NCBI GenBank assembly: GCA_021805775.1
Contig: JAJZED010000006.1
Span: forward strand, 62,001-126,000
Reading direction: 5' to 3'
Length of the DNA stretch: 64,000 nucleotides
Source: a bacterium
GTDB taxonomy: Bacteria; Vulcanimicrobiota; Vulcanimicrobiia; Vulcanimicrobiales; Vulcanimicrobiaceae
The translations under genes were made by a program, and so were the position numbers. Below the pieces are notes generated by a model that did not search any database, was not told the DNA's origin, and saw nothing but the letters and a program-made list of their open reading frames with translations. This document shows positions 23,249 through 33,268 of the stretch, piece by piece. How positions within the stretch are numbered: position 1 is the stretch's first letter; each line of letters opens with the position of its first letter.

Positions 23249-24491
23249 ACGCACGAATCGAAATACAAAAACGCAAGAAGAAGCGCCCGAAAGTCTCATC
23301 GACGTTCTACGCGCAGTCGCGAAGGAACGGAATATCGGTTTTGAGATGCTGCTGGAAGCGCTCGAAGCTGCGTTGCTCACCGCGTATAAGCGCCACTACG
23401 GTGCCGAAGCGAACGCCATCGTCAGTGTCGACCGGACGACCGGTGCCTATACGGTCTACCACCGGCGCGCCGTTGTCGCCGAGGTGGCCGACCCTAAAGC
23501 CGAGATCTCGCTTCAAGATGCCGGTACTCCGTACCAAATCGGCGATTTCTTCGATGAAGTGGTGCAGCCCAAAGATTTCGGACGGATTGCGGCGCAGACT
23601 GCAAAGCAAGTTATCGTGCAGCGTATCCGCGAAGCCGAGCGCGATACCGTCTTCCATAAGTACGCGCGACGGCTCAACGATTTGGTGACCGGGACGGTGC
23701 AACGCTACGAACAGCGCAACATGTACGTGTTGCTGGAAGGCCGCGATGAAGCGGTTTTACCGCAATCCGAGCAAGTTCCCGGCGAAATGTATCGCATTAA
23801 CGATTTCGTACGCGCGTACGTGCTCGACGTCAAAAAATCGGCGAAAGGGCCGCAAGTCATTCTCTCGCGTGCCGCCGAGGGGCTCGTGCAACGACTGCTC
23901 GAGGCCGAAGTTCCCGAAATCGCCGACGGGCTCGTTGAAATTATGGCGATTGCCCGCGAGGCCGGAAGCCGTTCGAAGGTCGCGGTGCGCAGCACGCGCG
24001 CCGAGATCGATCCGATCGGCGCATGCTTGGGGCCGAAATCGAGCCGCATCGCTAACGTCACCGACAACCTTCGCGGCGAAAAAGTGGACATCATCAAATG
24101 GGATGACGATGCGACGACGTTCATCATGAACGCCCTCGCACCGGCGAAGGTCGTTGCGGTAGAGATTTTCGAAGAGGACGGAGTCGCACTCGTCACCGTT
24201 CCCGATTACCAGCTCTCGCTTGCGATCGGACGGGACGGGCAGAACGTTCGCCTCGCCGCGCGCATGAGCGGCTATCGGCTCGATATTACCTCCGAGAGCG
24301 AGGCCGCCGAATCGCGCGCGAATTACATCGCGCAGCGTGAAAGCGGGGCGCTCGCCGTCGAAGAGGAGGTCGTCGCCGACGAGGAACTTCCCGGTGGCGA
24401 GGCGGTCGCTGAATCCCTCGATCTCGACGCCGACCTCATTCGCAAGCTCGAGGAGTTTCGTCGAGAGCGGCTCGCTGGAGGCGGCGCGTAG
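23241..24491 (+). CDS. nusA: transcription termination/antitermination factor NusA
   Basis: Modulates pausing, termination and antitermination of RNA polymerase. About 416 residues: an N-terminal polymerase-binding domain (ALEAALLTAYKRHY), then an S1 domain (near 135-200, VTGTVQRYEQRNMYVLL). Two KH domains follow (near 230-370, including PIGACLGPKSSRIANVTDNLRGEKVDIIKW and LAIGRDGQNVRLAARMSGY). The C-terminus is acidic. Start ATG 23241 overlaps rimP. Length is typical of the short form lacking the gamma-proteobacterial acidic repeats. Confidence 0.95.
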   Translation: MAERTNRNTKTQEEAPESLIDVLRAVAKERNIGFEMLLEALEAALLTAYKRHYGAEANAIVSVDRTTGAYTVYHRRAVVAEVADPKAEISLQDAGTPYQIGDFFDEVVQPKDFGRIAAQTAKQVIVQRIREAERDTVFHKYARRLNDLVTGTVQRYEQRNMYVLLEGRDEAVLPQSEQVPGEMYRINDFVRAYVLDVKKSAKGPQVILSRAAEGLVQRLLEAEVPEIADGLVEIMAIAREAGSRSKVAVRSTRAEIDPIGACLGPKSSRIANVTDNLRGEKVDIIKWDDDATTFIMNALAPAKVVAVEIFEEDGVALVTVPDYQLSLAIGRDGQNVRLAARMSGYRLDITSESEAAESRANYIAQRESGALAVEEEVVADEELPGGEAVAESLDLDADLIRKLEEFRRERLAGGGA

Positions 24492-24497
24492 CCGAAC

Positions 24498-24755
24498 TTG
24501 GAACCGCAACGGCAGTGCGTCGGCTGCCGACAGCGCTTCGACCAGCGCGCCCTCTACCGCTTCGTGCGGGAGGGAGCCGGCTGGAAGGGGAGTGTGCCGG
24601 GGGAGCGACGGCTCCCGGGGCGGGGGGCATATCTCTGCTCGGAGGCGTGTGCCCAGCGCGCCGAGCGGAATCGGCGCTACCCCGGTCTTGGGCAGAGTGC
24701 ACGAGAGTATGGTTTAATAGGGGGCTCCCGTTTGGGGAGCATTGAGAAAGGCTGA
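24498..24755 (+). CDS. ylxR: YlxR family RNA-binding protein
   Basis: An 85-residue protein usually encoded between nusA and infB. It has the family start QRQCVGCRQRFDQRALYRFV, then PGRGAYLC and CAQRA. TTG 24498 is the start, seven bases after the nusA stop. YlxR binds RNA and has been linked to RNase P and regulation in other bacteria. A GCTCCC/GGGAGC hairpin lies in its last codons, just before the infB start. Confidence 0.88.
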   Translation: MEPQRQCVGCRQRFDQRALYRFVREGAGWKGSVPGERRLPGRGAYLCSEACAQRAERNRRYPGLGQSAREYGLIGGSRLGSIEKG

Positions 24756-24757
24756 CG

Positions 24758-27499
24758 TTGGCAACTCGGAAAGTCAAGATTTTCGAACTAGCAAAAGAGG
24801 TGGGACTCTCTTCGAAGGAGCTCATCGTGCTCTTCAACGAGCGCCTCGAGGGCCTTTTCGAAGCGAAGAATGCACTGGCGGTCGTACCCGACCAGGTCGC
24901 CGACCTGGTTCGTAGCGTGCTGCTCAAACCGACGGCACAGGCAGCACCGAGCGCCCCCGCGGATGCTCCGGCGCCGCCGAGCGCCCCCACGCCCGCCGAG
25001 CCGGTCGCTAAAAAAACCGCTCCCGCAGCCGCGCCGAAGCCTGCCGCTCCCGAGCCGGAAGCTCCGCGCCTTCGTCCGGTAACGACGCCGGTGCGATCGG
25101 CCGCGCCCCGCAAAGTCACACCGCAGCCGGCCCCGCAGCCCGCCGCCGAGGCACCGAGCATAGCAGTGGAGCCGCCGTCGGAGCCGCCAGCGCAGCCGCC
25201 GACGCCGCCCGCCCCGAAGGCACCGCCTGCCGCCCCGAGCGCACCCGCGGTCCGGCCGCCCGTGCCGTCAGGCGCCCCGAGCGCCCCATTCCGCCCCACC
25301 CCGCGGCCGGTCGGCGAGCCTATTCCTCGCCTGCGTCCCGTTCCGCACGGACAGGCCTCGATCGTCCCGCCGCGTCGCCCAGCGCCGCCGCCGACGACCG
25401 CTGCCTCGGCCTCGCCGAGCGCGCAGCCGCCCGGGATGCAGCAACCCGGCAGCGCCGGCCGCCCCGGTGCGCCCGCCGCGCGCCGACCGATGGGCAACGG
25501 TCCCTTCCGCCCGCTCGCGCCGGGAGCGCGCCCCGCCGGAGCTGCTCCGGGAGCGCCCGCGCCTACCGGGCCGACCGACGCACCCGCTCCCTCATCGGGT
25601 GGCCGCCCCGGTGACAAGCGCAGCCACCAAGAGAAAGCGACCGCGAAAAAAGATCGCGAAAAAGATCTGCTGCTCGAAAAAGAACGGGCGCGGAAAAAGA
25701 AGAGCGAGAGTTCGCCGATCGATGCCGGGAAAAAACTTGAGACGATCGAGATTCCCGATCTTCTGACGGTGCAAGAACTCGCAACCTCGATGATCGTGCC
25801 CGCGAAAGACGTTATTACCGAACTCATCAAGATGGGTACGATGGCGACGATCAACCAGAATATTCCCGCTGACGTCGCCACTGCCGTCGCAAAGAAATTC
25901 GGGTTCAACGCGGTCGTTAAAGAAGCCGGCGAAGAAGTTACGGTCGAACAAGAAGAAGATCGCCCCGAAATGATGACGCCGCGCCCACCCGTCGTAACGG
26001 TGCTCGGCCACGTCGATCACGGCAAAACCTCCTTGCTCGATAAAATTCGGCGCGCCGACGTCGCCGCAGGCGAAGCCGGCGGCATCACCCAGAAGATCGG
26101 TGCGTACACCGTCGAGCATAACGACCGCAAAATCACCTTCATCGATACGCCGGGGCATGAAGCCTTTACCGCGATGCGCGCGCGCGGTGCGCGCGTTACC
26201 GATGTCGCTATTTTGGTCGTCGCCGCCGACGACGGCGTCATGCCGCAGACGCGCGAGGCGATTAACCACGCGAAAGCGGCGAGCGTGCCGATCGTCGTTG
26301 CCATCAATAAGATCGATAAGGGCGACGCTCAGCCCGACCGCGTCAAACAACAACTCTCCGAACTCGGTTTGCAACCCGTCGATTGGGGCGGCAAAACCGA
26401 GATGGTGCCGGTTTCGGCGCGAACGGGCGAAGGGATCGATCATCTCCTCGAAACCGTGTTGCTCGAAGCCGATATCCGGGATCTCAAGGCGAACAAGAAC
26501 CGCCGCGCCGGCGGTGTCGTCATCGAGTCCTCGCTCGATCGCGGCCGTGGTGCGGTCGCGACGGTGCTCGTGCAGACGGGAACGCTGCGCGTCGGCGATA
26601 TCGTCGTCGTCGGCGGGACCTTCGGTAAAGTTCGCGCGCTCATCGACGACAAGGGGCGTCAGGTAAAGAAGGCCGGGCCTTCGATTCCGGTCGAAGTGAT
26701 GGGCCTGCAAGATATCCCGGCTGCCGGCGATACGTTGGTAGTGGTTAGCGACGAACGTGTCGCGCGCGAAGCCGCCGATAAGCGCAAGTCGCGTCGACGC
26801 GACGTGCGCATTGCGGCGACAACGACGCAGAAAGTCTCGCTCGAGACCTTTATGTCGATGCCGACCGAGGGAAAGAAGACGCTCAATATCATCGTCAAGG
26901 CCGACGGCCAGGGTTCGGTGGAGGCGCTTCGTGCGCGCATGGAGTCGCTCTCCAACGACGACGTCGAGATTCGCGTCATTCACGGCGGCGTCGGTGCGAT
27001 TACGCCGAACGACGTCAACCTCGCGAGCGCCTCGAACGCCGTGTTGATCGGCTTTAACGTTCGTCCCGACGAAACGGCGAAACGTTTGGCCGATAACGAG
27101 AGCGTCGATCTTCGCTTCTACCAGGTAATCTACGATATCGAAGACGATCTCAAGAAGGCGATGCGCGGCATGCTCGCACCGGTCGTGCGTGAAGTGACGC
27201 TCGGCCACGCAGAGGTGCGGCAGATATTCAAGGTCAGCAAGGTCGGCACGATTGCCGGCTGCTACGTGCGCGACGGCAAGATTCTTCGTAATTCGAAGAT
27301 CCGCGTTCTTCGCGATGGTACGGTCGTCTTTACCGGCGAGATCGAGAGCCTCCGACGCGTTAAAGATGACGTTCGCGAAGTCGCCGAAGGCTTCGAGTGC
27401 GGCATTCAGGTCGCGCGTTTCAGCGATCTCAAAGACGGCGATATCATCGAATCCTTCACGACCGAGCAAGTCGCGGCCGAACTTGTCGGGGCCTCGTAA
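24758..27499 (+). CDS. infB: translation initiation factor IF-2
   Basis: GTPase that places initiator tRNA on the 30S subunit and promotes subunit joining. The 913-residue protein has an IF2_N helix domain (1-55), a long Pro/Ala-rich linker (about 55-330), and a second IF2_N-like domain ([24 protein letters not shown]). The G domain has GHVDHGKTS near 416, [14 protein letters not shown] and SARTGEG. C-terminal initiator-tRNA-binding domains follow. TTG is the start codon. The low-complexity linker is unusually long and Pro-rich. Confidence 0.97.
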   Translation: MATRKVKIFELAKEVGLSSKELIVLFNERLEGLFEAKNALAVVPDQVADLVRSVLLKPTAQAAPSAPADAPAPPSAPTPAEPVAKKTAPAAAPKPAAPEPEAPRLRPVTTPVRSAAPRKVTPQPAPQPAAEAPSIAVEPPSEPPAQPPTPPAPKAPPAAPSAPAVRPPVPSGAPSAPFRPTPRPVGEPIPRLRPVPHGQASIVPPRRPAPPPTTAASASPSAQPPGMQQPGSAGRPGAPAARRPMGNGPFRPLAPGARPAGAAPGAPAPTGPTDAPAPSSGGRPGDKRSHQEKATAKKDREKDLLLEKERARKKKSESSPIDAGKKLETIEIPDLLTVQELATSMIVPAKDVITELIKMGTMATINQNIPADVATAVAKKFGFNAVVKEAGEEVTVEQEEDRPEMMTPRPPVVTVLGHVDHGKTSLLDKIRRADVAAGEAGGITQKIGAYTVEHNDRKITFIDTPGHEAFTAMRARGARVTDVAILVVAADDGVMPQTREAINHAKAASVPIVVAINKIDKGDAQPDRVKQQLSELGLQPVDWGGKTEMVPVSARTGEGIDHLLETVLLEADIRDLKANKNRRAGGVVIESSLDRGRGAVATVLVQTGTLRVGDIVVVGGTFGKVRALIDDKGRQVKKAGPSIPVEVMGLQDIPAAGDTLVVVSDERVAREAADKRKSRRRDVRIAATTTQKVSLETFMSMPTEGKKTLNIIVKADGQGSVEALRARMESLSNDDVEIRVIHGGVGAITPNDVNLASASNAVLIGFNVRPDETAKRLADNESVDLRFYQVIYDIEDDLKKAMRGMLAPVVREVTLGHAEVRQIFKVSKVGTIAGCYVRDGKILRNSKIRVLRDGTVVFTGEIESLRRVKDDVREVAEGFECGIQVARFSDLKDGDIIESFTTEQVAAELVGAS

Positions 27500-27508
27500 G
27501 GCTGCTGC

Positions 27509-27910
27509 GTGAAGGCCCAACGCCTCGCTCGGATCGACCATGAAATCCAGCGCATCCTCGGCACGCTCATCGCGCAAGAGCTGAAGGATCCGCGCTTGGG
27601 CTTCACCACCGTTACCCGGGTTGAAGTAACCGACGATCTCCGCTTCTGTAAGGTGTACGTCTCGGTGATCGGCGATCGCCATGCGGCACGCCAAACGCTC
27701 GACGCACTTGAAAGTGCGAAGGGCTTTTTGCGCGGGGAGCTTGGCCACCGCATCGATCTTCGATATACGCCTGAGTTGCTTTTCGTCGAGGATCGTTCCG
27801 TGGAACGAGCGATCGAGCTCGCTCGCACGATGCGCGAAGATGCGCTGCGTCGAGCGCCGGCCCCGCCCGATGAGGAGAGCCAGGATGCAAGCACAAACGA
27901 AGACCGATGA
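27509..27910 (+). CDS. rbfA: ribosome-binding factor A
   Basis: Binds immature 30S subunits during 16S rRNA processing. The 133-residue KH-type protein shows RIDHEIQRILGTLIAQELKDPRLGFTTVTRVEV and a KVYVSVIG segment, then LRYTPELLFVEDRSVERA. GTG 27509 is the start, nine bases after infB. Its 3' end overlaps nrnA by 26 bases. Confidence 0.93.
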   Translation: MKAQRLARIDHEIQRILGTLIAQELKDPRLGFTTVTRVEVTDDLRFCKVYVSVIGDRHAARQTLDALESAKGFLRGELGHRIDLRYTPELLFVEDRSVERAIELARTMREDALRRAPAPPDEESQDASTNEDR

Positions 27911-28880
27911 TCTCGCGCTGGTCGTAGAGGAACTGCGCCGTCGCGACGCGTTCGTGATGGTAAGCCACGTCAAGCCCGACGGCGATACACTGGGGGCGGG
28001 GCTCGCGCTTGGATTAGCGCTTAAACACCTCGGTAAACGCGTCGCGTATTTCCAACAAGATCCGGTGCCGCGCAATCTTCGCTTTCTTCCCGATTCAGAG
28101 TTTGTCGCGCGCGCGTTGCCCACCGACCTACCGCCCGACGCGCTCTTCGTTTTTTGCGATATGAGCGACCCGGCACGAGCCGGAGAATTTCTTCCGCCGC
28201 TGCAACGCGAAAACATGCTCGATATCGATCATCACCTCGGCAACGCCCATTTCGGTGCATTCAATTTAGTCATCCCCGAAGAGACGTCGACGGGAACCGT
28301 CGTCGTGCGGATCTTGCACGAATTGGGAATTTCCATCGACGCGCGAATCGCCACCTGTATTCTAACCACGATTATGACCGACACCGGCGGTTTCATGCAC
28401 AGTAATACGACGCCGCAAACCTTGGAACTCTCGGCAGAACTCATGCGAGCGGGTGCCGATAAGGAGCGCATTACCGATGAAATATTCGGCAACAAGCGCA
28501 TTGCGGCGATACGCCTACTCGGCGAGGTGCTTGCGGCAATGCGCTTTTCTAGCGAAGGACGCTACTGCTATTCGTATATCGACGAACCGATGCTCGCGCG
28601 CACCGGCGCCGATGGTGAAGATAGCGAAGATCTCGTCAACGTGCTGCTGCGCGTCGAAGGCGTGCACGCGGCAGCGCTCTTTAAGGCGTTCGACGGCGAA
28701 ATCCGCGTGAGTTTGCGCTCCGACGGCACGGTCAACGTCCAGCAGGCCGCCGCGCAATTAGGCGGTGGCGGCCATTATCGAGCCTCGGGGCTCACGCACC
28801 CCGGTCCGCTTCCCGAAGCCTTTGCAGCGGTCGAAACGGCGTTGTTGCACGAGGGCCTCGCGACGACAGCGCTCGCCTAG
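27885..28880 (+). CDS. nrnA: DHH/DHHA1 nanoRNase/pAp phosphatase
   Basis: Degrades short oligoribonucleotides and dephosphorylates 3'-phosphoadenosine 5'-phosphate. About 331 residues. The DHH domain has HVKPDGDTLGAGLAL, FCDMSD, DIDHHLGN and TDTGGFMHSNT, which form the Mn site. The DHHA1 domain ends with GGGGHYRASG. The start ATG has GAGGAGAG upstream within rbfA. The rbfA-nrnA-truB order is common in Gram-positive bacteria. Confidence 0.93.
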   Translation: MQAQTKTDDLALVVEELRRRDAFVMVSHVKPDGDTLGAGLALGLALKHLGKRVAYFQQDPVPRNLRFLPDSEFVARALPTDLPPDALFVFCDMSDPARAGEFLPPLQRENMLDIDHHLGNAHFGAFNLVIPEETSTGTVVVRILHELGISIDARIATCILTTIMTDTGGFMHSNTTPQTLELSAELMRAGADKERITDEIFGNKRIAAIRLLGEVLAAMRFSSEGRYCYSYIDEPMLARTGADGEDSEDLVNVLLRVEGVHAAALFKAFDGEIRVSLRSDGTVNVQQAAAQLGGGGHYRASGLTHPGPLPEAFAAVETALLHEGLATTALA

Positions 28881-28904
28881 TCCGACGTACGACCGAACGC
28901 AACG

Positions 28905-29798
28905 ATGCTTCCCTCTTCCTCGATGATGGGTTTCGTCAACGTCTGTAAGCCCGCAGGGCCGACATCGACGCAGATCGTCACGCGCGTGCGGCGTATTTTC
29001 AGCGCGTATTCCGAACAACGCGATCTCGCCGCAGGGCATCTCGGAACGCTCGATCCGCAGGCCGCCGGCGTTCTTCCGATCGCCGTTGGGAAGGCGACGC
29101 GGTTGATTCCGCTGCTTGAAGACCGTAGGAAGTGTTACGCCCTCACGCTCGTACTGGGGCGTTCGACGACCACGCAGGATGCGCTCGGCGAGAACGTCGA
29201 GTGCGCGCCCGTCCCGGAGAATATTCTGCAGCGTCTCGAGGAAGCGTTGCCCGCATTTTTCGGTCGGGTCGAGCAGATTCCGCCGATGTTCTCGGCGCTG
29301 CATTACGGTGGGAAACGACTCTACGATCTCGCACGCGCGGGGATTACGGTGGAGCGCAAGGCGCGGACGATCTCGATCTACGATCTTTCGATTCTCGGCT
29401 TCGAGCGACCCGATACCGTGCGCATGCGTGTCGCCTGCAGCGAGGGTACCTACGTGCGCACGCTCTGCGCCGATCTCGGCGCAGCCGTCGGCGTCCCCGC
29501 GCATATGGGAGCGCTCGTTCGCGAAGCCTCGGGCCCGTTCTTACTCGCCGAGGCGCTGACGCTGGAAGAGATTGCGGAGTCGCCGGAGGCGGCACTGCTC
29601 GCGCCCGACCGCATCGTTCCGTTCCCTACCGTCGTACTCGATCTGCGCGCCTCGGCGGATTTTCGCGCGGGAAGAACGGTCGCGATGGCGGAGAGCGTCG
29701 GGGGAAAACACGTCTTCGTGCGCGATGCCGCGCGCACGCTCGTCGGCGTCGGCGAAGCACACGGCGTTATGCTCGCGCCGCGCAAGGTTTTCATATGA
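28905..29798 (+). CDS. truB: tRNA pseudouridine-55 synthase
   Basis: Converts U55 to pseudouridine in the T loop of tRNAs. The 297-residue protein has MGFVNVCKPAGPTSTQIVTRV, the catalytic GHLGTLDPQAAGVLPIAVGKATRL (Asp in TLDP), PPMFSALHYGGKRLYDLAR and GTYVRTLCADLG. Any of three nearby ATGs (28905, 28923, 28926) could be the start; 28905 is kept. The stop overlaps ribF (ATGA). Confidence 0.95.
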   Translation: MLPSSSMMGFVNVCKPAGPTSTQIVTRVRRIFSAYSEQRDLAAGHLGTLDPQAAGVLPIAVGKATRLIPLLEDRRKCYALTLVLGRSTTTQDALGENVECAPVPENILQRLEEALPAFFGRVEQIPPMFSALHYGGKRLYDLARAGITVERKARTISIYDLSILGFERPDTVRMRVACSEGTYVRTLCADLGAAVGVPAHMGALVREASGPFLLAEALTLEEIAESPEAALLAPDRIVPFPTVVLDLRASADFRAGRTVAMAESVGGKHVFVRDAARTLVGVGEAHGVMLAPRKVFI

Positions 29799-30712
29799 AG
29801 ATCTATCATACGTTCGAGCGCAGCGCGACGCGCCCGCTCGCCGTCGTAATCGGTTTCTTCGACGGCGTTCACCTCGGACACCGCGAATTGATTCGGCGCA
29901 CGCTTTTGGAACGGAAGCCGGGCTGGCGCGCCGGCGCGATTACCTTTGCGAACCATCCCGCCGCATATCTGCGCCCCGGCGAAGAACCACCGCTGCTCCA
30001 GAGTTGCGAGGAGCGAGTGAATACGCTTGCCGCGCTCGGAATCGAAGAATGTTTCCTCATTCCGTTCGACCGCTCCGTGGCGACGATGAGCGCGCAGCGC
30101 TTTATCGACGAAGTTTTACTGGCGCGCCTCGGAGCGCGGGCGGTCGTGACCGGCGAGAGCTTTCGTTTCGGCGAACGTCGCGGCGGCGATACGACGCTGC
30201 TGCGCGAACGGCTCGAGCCCCTCGGCGTGAGAGCGATCGCGGTTCCGGCGGTCTGCGATGAAGCGGGCGAGCGCATCTCATCGACCCGAATTCGCGGCCT
30301 CGTGCGGCGTGGGGATTGCGAGGCCGCCGACGCTCTGCTTGGAGGGAACTTTACGATTCGCGGCGTCGTCGAGCATGGTGCGGGGCGCGGGCACGACCTC
30401 GGTTTTCCAACGGCGAATCTCCGAGTAGCCGATGGAATGTTACCAAACGATGGCGTCTATGCGACGATCGCGCGACACGACGGGCGCGACTATATGGCTC
30501 TGCTCTCGATCGGCAGCAACCCGCAATTTGCCGGCGCGAGCCGCACGGTCGAGGTCTGGCTGCGCGACTTTTCACGCACGATCTACGGCGAGCAGCTCGC
30601 CCTGCGCGAGCTCCGCTTCGTGCGCGGCCAGAAAACCTTTTCCGACGTTTCGGCGTTGATAGAGCAGATGGAGCGCGATCGCGAGGCGGTCGCTTTCCCC
30701 AGTTACGGATGA
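29795..30712 (+). CDS. ribF: bifunctional riboflavin kinase / FAD synthetase
   Basis: Makes FMN and then FAD. About 305 residues. The N-terminal nucleotidyltransferase domain has VIGFFDGVHLGHRELI, FANHPAAY and RISSTRIRGLVRRGD. The C-terminal flavokinase domain has GHDLGFPTANL, NDGVYATIARHDG and the VEVWLRDFSRTIYGEQLALRELRFVR block. ATG overlaps the truB stop. It is the last gene of the operon starting at rimP. Confidence 0.95.
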   Translation: MKIYHTFERSATRPLAVVIGFFDGVHLGHRELIRRTLLERKPGWRAGAITFANHPAAYLRPGEEPPLLQSCEERVNTLAALGIEECFLIPFDRSVATMSAQRFIDEVLLARLGARAVVTGESFRFGERRGGDTTLLRERLEPLGVRAIAVPAVCDEAGERISSTRIRGLVRRGDCEAADALLGGNFTIRGVVEHGAGRGHDLGFPTANLRVADGMLPNDGVYATIARHDGRDYMALLSIGSNPQFAGASRTVEVWLRDFSRTIYGEQLALRELRFVRGQKTFSDVSALIEQMERDREAVAFPSYG

Positions 30713-30720
30713 GGAGACCG

Positions 30721-31242
30721 ATGAAAACACACCGCCCGCTGCTGCTCGCCGCCGCGTTCGCACTGCTCGCCGGATGCTCGCATGCCGCGACGACGACCGC
30801 CCCCGCGCACGCCGCCGTCGGGGCGATGGAACCCTCGTGGAGCGAACGCACCGACACGGGATCGATGCTTTCGTCGTCTTCGTTGCTCGGCAAACCGGTC
30901 TACGTTAATTTTTTTGCATCGTGGTGCCCGCCGTGTAACGACGAAGCCTCCGATATCGAGGCGATCTCGAAGAAGTATGCCCCGAGCGGCCTTCAGGTCG
31001 TCGGTGTCGACGTGATGGAGAATGCGGATAAGGCGGCGCTCTTCGGACGCGAACACCACCTCACCTATCCGCTCGTCGTCGATGACGGCACGTTGCGCAA
31101 CGCCTACCAGCTCGACGGATTACCGGTGCACGTCTTTATCGACGCCGACGGCACCGTGCATGCGATCCGCATCGGCGAGTTAACGAGAGCGGAGATGGTT
31201 CGGAACGTGCGCGCGATTCTTCCGAGCAAGGGCCCGGCGTAG
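30721..31242 (+). CDS. TlpA-like thioredoxin-fold lipoprotein
   Basis: A 173-residue protein with a lipoprotein signal (LLAGC, Cys19), so it is anchored facing the periplasm. The thioredoxin fold carries YVNFFASWCPPCND (active-site Cys69 and Cys72), then VVGVDVMENADKAA and GLPVHVFIDADGTV, typical of TlpA/ResA/CcmG reductases. It may reduce disulfides for cytochrome c maturation or other envelope proteins; no cytochrome gene is nearby. ATG lies eight bases after ribF with GGATGAGGAG upstream. It may end the operon. Confidence 0.9.
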   Translation: MKTHRPLLLAAAFALLAGCSHAATTTAPAHAAVGAMEPSWSERTDTGSMLSSSSLLGKPVYVNFFASWCPPCNDEASDIEAISKKYAPSGLQVVGVDVMENADKAALFGREHHLTYPLVVDDGTLRNAYQLDGLPVHVFIDADGTVHAIRIGELTRAEMVRNVRAILPSKGPA

Positions 31243-31296
31243 GCGGCGCACTATCTCGATTTGCCGCGGCTACTCGAGTGCTTGGATCGTCGCTGC

Positions 31297-33234
31297 CTAC
31301 GCCGCAGTGACGATGTAATCGCCTTCGCGCAGCGTGACCCTCGCGGTGCCGCCGGCGGAGATGCGACCCGCTAAGATCGCCCCGGCGAGCGGCGTACCGA
31401 GCCTGCTCTGCACCGTCCGCGCGACGTCGCGTGCACCGTTGCCCGTACGCATGGCTTCGGCGGCTAACTCGGCAAGCGCGATCTGCGCTACTTCGAGCCG
31501 CACTTCGCGTGCGCCCAAGCGCGACGCGAGCGCCTCGACATGAAGCGCGACGATCTTCTCGATCTCTGCGCCGCCCAGCGGTGCGAAGGCAACGATCTCG
31601 TCGACGCGATTGAGTAATTCGGGGCGCAGCAACATCGCGAGATCCTCGCGCTCGCCGTTGAGCGTGAGGATGACCAGCGCGTGGCGAAAATCGATCGTCC
31701 GCCCCTTCGCATCGGTGATCCGTCCCTCGCCGAGTAACTGCAGCAGCAGAGCGGCGACATCGGGGTGCGCTTTCTCGATCTCATCGAAGAGCACCACGCT
31801 GTAGGGACGGCGGCGGACCGGTTCGGTCAACTGCCCGGGCTCGTCGTGGCCGGCGTATCCCGGCGGTGCGCCGATCAGCCGCGCGATGCTATGCGCTTCA
31901 CCGAACTCCCCGCCGTCGATGCGCACGATCGCCTCTTCGCTGCCGAAGAGCTCGGCGGCCAAGCGTTTAGCGAGCTCGGTCTTGCCGACGCCGCTCGGCC
32001 CGTGGAAGAGAAAACTCCCGAGCGGGCGACGCGGATCGTGCAACCCCGCGCGCGCGCGGCGAAGCGCCTCGGCGATCTTGCGGGTTGCTTCGCTCTGCCC
32101 GATCACGCGCGCGTCGAGCCGCGCTTCGAGCGCGAGCAAGACGTTCGCGCCGTCGTCGGCGACGCTGTTCTGGGGGATTCCGGTCCACTTTGTCACGATC
32201 GCGGCGATCTCGTCGCGGGTGACGCGAGCGGTCGATCCGGGCGCTGCTGCCAGCGCCGCGGAGGCCGCGGCTTCATCGAGCAGATCGATCGCTTTATCGG
32301 GCAGAAAACGGTCGGCGATATAGCGCGCGGAGAGCGCGACCGCAGCATCGAGCGCATCGTCGGTGATGAGAACGTGATGGTGCTGCTCGTGCCGTTTGCG
32401 TAATCCGGCGAGGATTTCTCGGGTCGCTTCGGGGCTCGGTTCGGCGACCTGAACGGGCTGGAAACGCCGTTCGAGCGCCGCATCGGATTCGATATATTTT
32501 CGGTATTCGGCAAAGGTCGTCGCGCCGATGCATTGGAGCTCGCCGCGAGCGAGTTCTGGCTTAATCATCGAACTCACGTCGAGCGCGCCTTCGGCCGCAC
32601 CCGCCCCGACGAGCGCGTGGAGTTCGTCGATGAAGAGGATCACCTCGCCGCTGCTGCGTTTGAGTTCGTCGAGGATGCGTTTAACGCGCCCCTCGAGTTC
32701 GCCGCGATATTTCGTGCCGGCGACGAGCGGCCCGAGGGTGAGCGCGAGAACCCGTTTCCCGCGCAATGCCTGTGGCACGTTTCCGCTGTGAATGCGCTGG
32801 GCAAGCCCTTCGGCGATCGCCGTTTTCCCGACTCCGGGTTCGCCGACGAGAACCGGGTTATTCTTGCTACGGCGCGAGAGAATTGCGATGACGCGCTCGA
32901 TCTCGCGGTCGCGGCCGATTACCGGATCGAGCTTCCCGGCACGCGCCAATTCGGTGAGGTCGCGCGAAAAGCTCTCCAGCGTCGGTGTGCCGCCGCGCAA
33001 GCGCTTCGCAAGATCGCCGAACGGCTCTTTCCCGTCCCCGCGCTCGTTCGCGATCCGCTCGTAGAGCAGCGATCCGGCAATGACGAGCCCCGCGGCGGTC
33101 GCCGCGGCTCCGAGCCAGCCCATCGCCGAGCGAGCGGCCGCGGTCGAAGCGCGGCAAGTGGCGCAGATCGTGCGCCCCGTCTCATCGAAGGCGACGGCGG
33201 GGCGCGCCGCGCAACGGCGGCAGAGTTCGTTCAT
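31297..33234 (-). CDS. membrane-tethered zinc-finger Clp/Hsp100 ATPase lacking M-domain and ClpP loop
   Basis: A 645-residue Hsp100 protein. It lacks the Clp N-domain and instead has a CxxC...CxxC zinc finger (Cys 5, 8, 24, 27) and a hydrophobic helix (about 39-58). D1 has GEPGVGKT (131-138), the pore loop GTKYRG and FIDELH. D2 has GPSGVGKT (412-419), the pore loop PPGYAGHD and [11 protein letters not shown]. The coiled-coil middle domain is absent: the end of D1 (DEAAASA, 320-326) runs almost directly to WTGIP. In D2 the ~30 residues between the sensor-1 TLN (524-526) and RPELLNR, where ClpC/ClpA carry the VGF/IGF ClpP-docking loop, are missing. It looks like a ClpP-independent membrane-anchored unfoldase. 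Confidence 0.88.
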   Translation of the reverse strand: MNELCRRCAARPAVAFDETGRTICATCRASTAAARSAMGWLGAAATAAGLVIAGSLLYERIANERGDGKEPFGDLAKRLRGGTPTLESFSRDLTELARAGKLDPVIGRDREIERVIAILSRRSKNNPVLVGEPGVGKTAIAEGLAQRIHSGNVPQALRGKRVLALTLGPLVAGTKYRGELEGRVKRILDELKRSSGEVILFIDELHALVGAGAAEGALDVSSMIKPELARGELQCIGATTFAEYRKYIESDAALERRFQPVQVAEPSPEATREILAGLRKRHEQHHHVLITDDALDAAVALSARYIADRFLPDKAIDLLDEAAASAALAAAPGSTARVTRDEIAAIVTKWTGIPQNSVADDGANVLLALEARLDARVIGQSEATRKIAEALRRARAGLHDPRRPLGSFLFHGPSGVGKTELAKRLAAELFGSEEAIVRIDGGEFGEAHSIARLIGAPPGYAGHDEPGQLTEPVRRRPYSVVLFDEIEKAHPDVAALLLQLLGEGRITDAKGRTIDFRHALVILTLNGEREDLAMLLRPELLNRVDEIVAFAPLGGAEIEKIVALHVEALASRLGAREVRLEVAQIALAELAAEAMRTGNGARDVARTVQSRLGTPLAGAILAGRISAGGTARVTLREGDYIVTAA

Positions 33235-33268
33235 CGCTTCGCTCTACCGTCGTCGACGGGCGACGGTT

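Noticed and set aside
31235-31304. Inverted repeat of 14 bp with one G-T pair between the ends of the TlpA-like and Clp genes
   Set aside because: Both arms fall in Ala/Gly-rich coding ends or beside stops, the loop is about 42 nt and no T-run follows, so a terminator is not supported.
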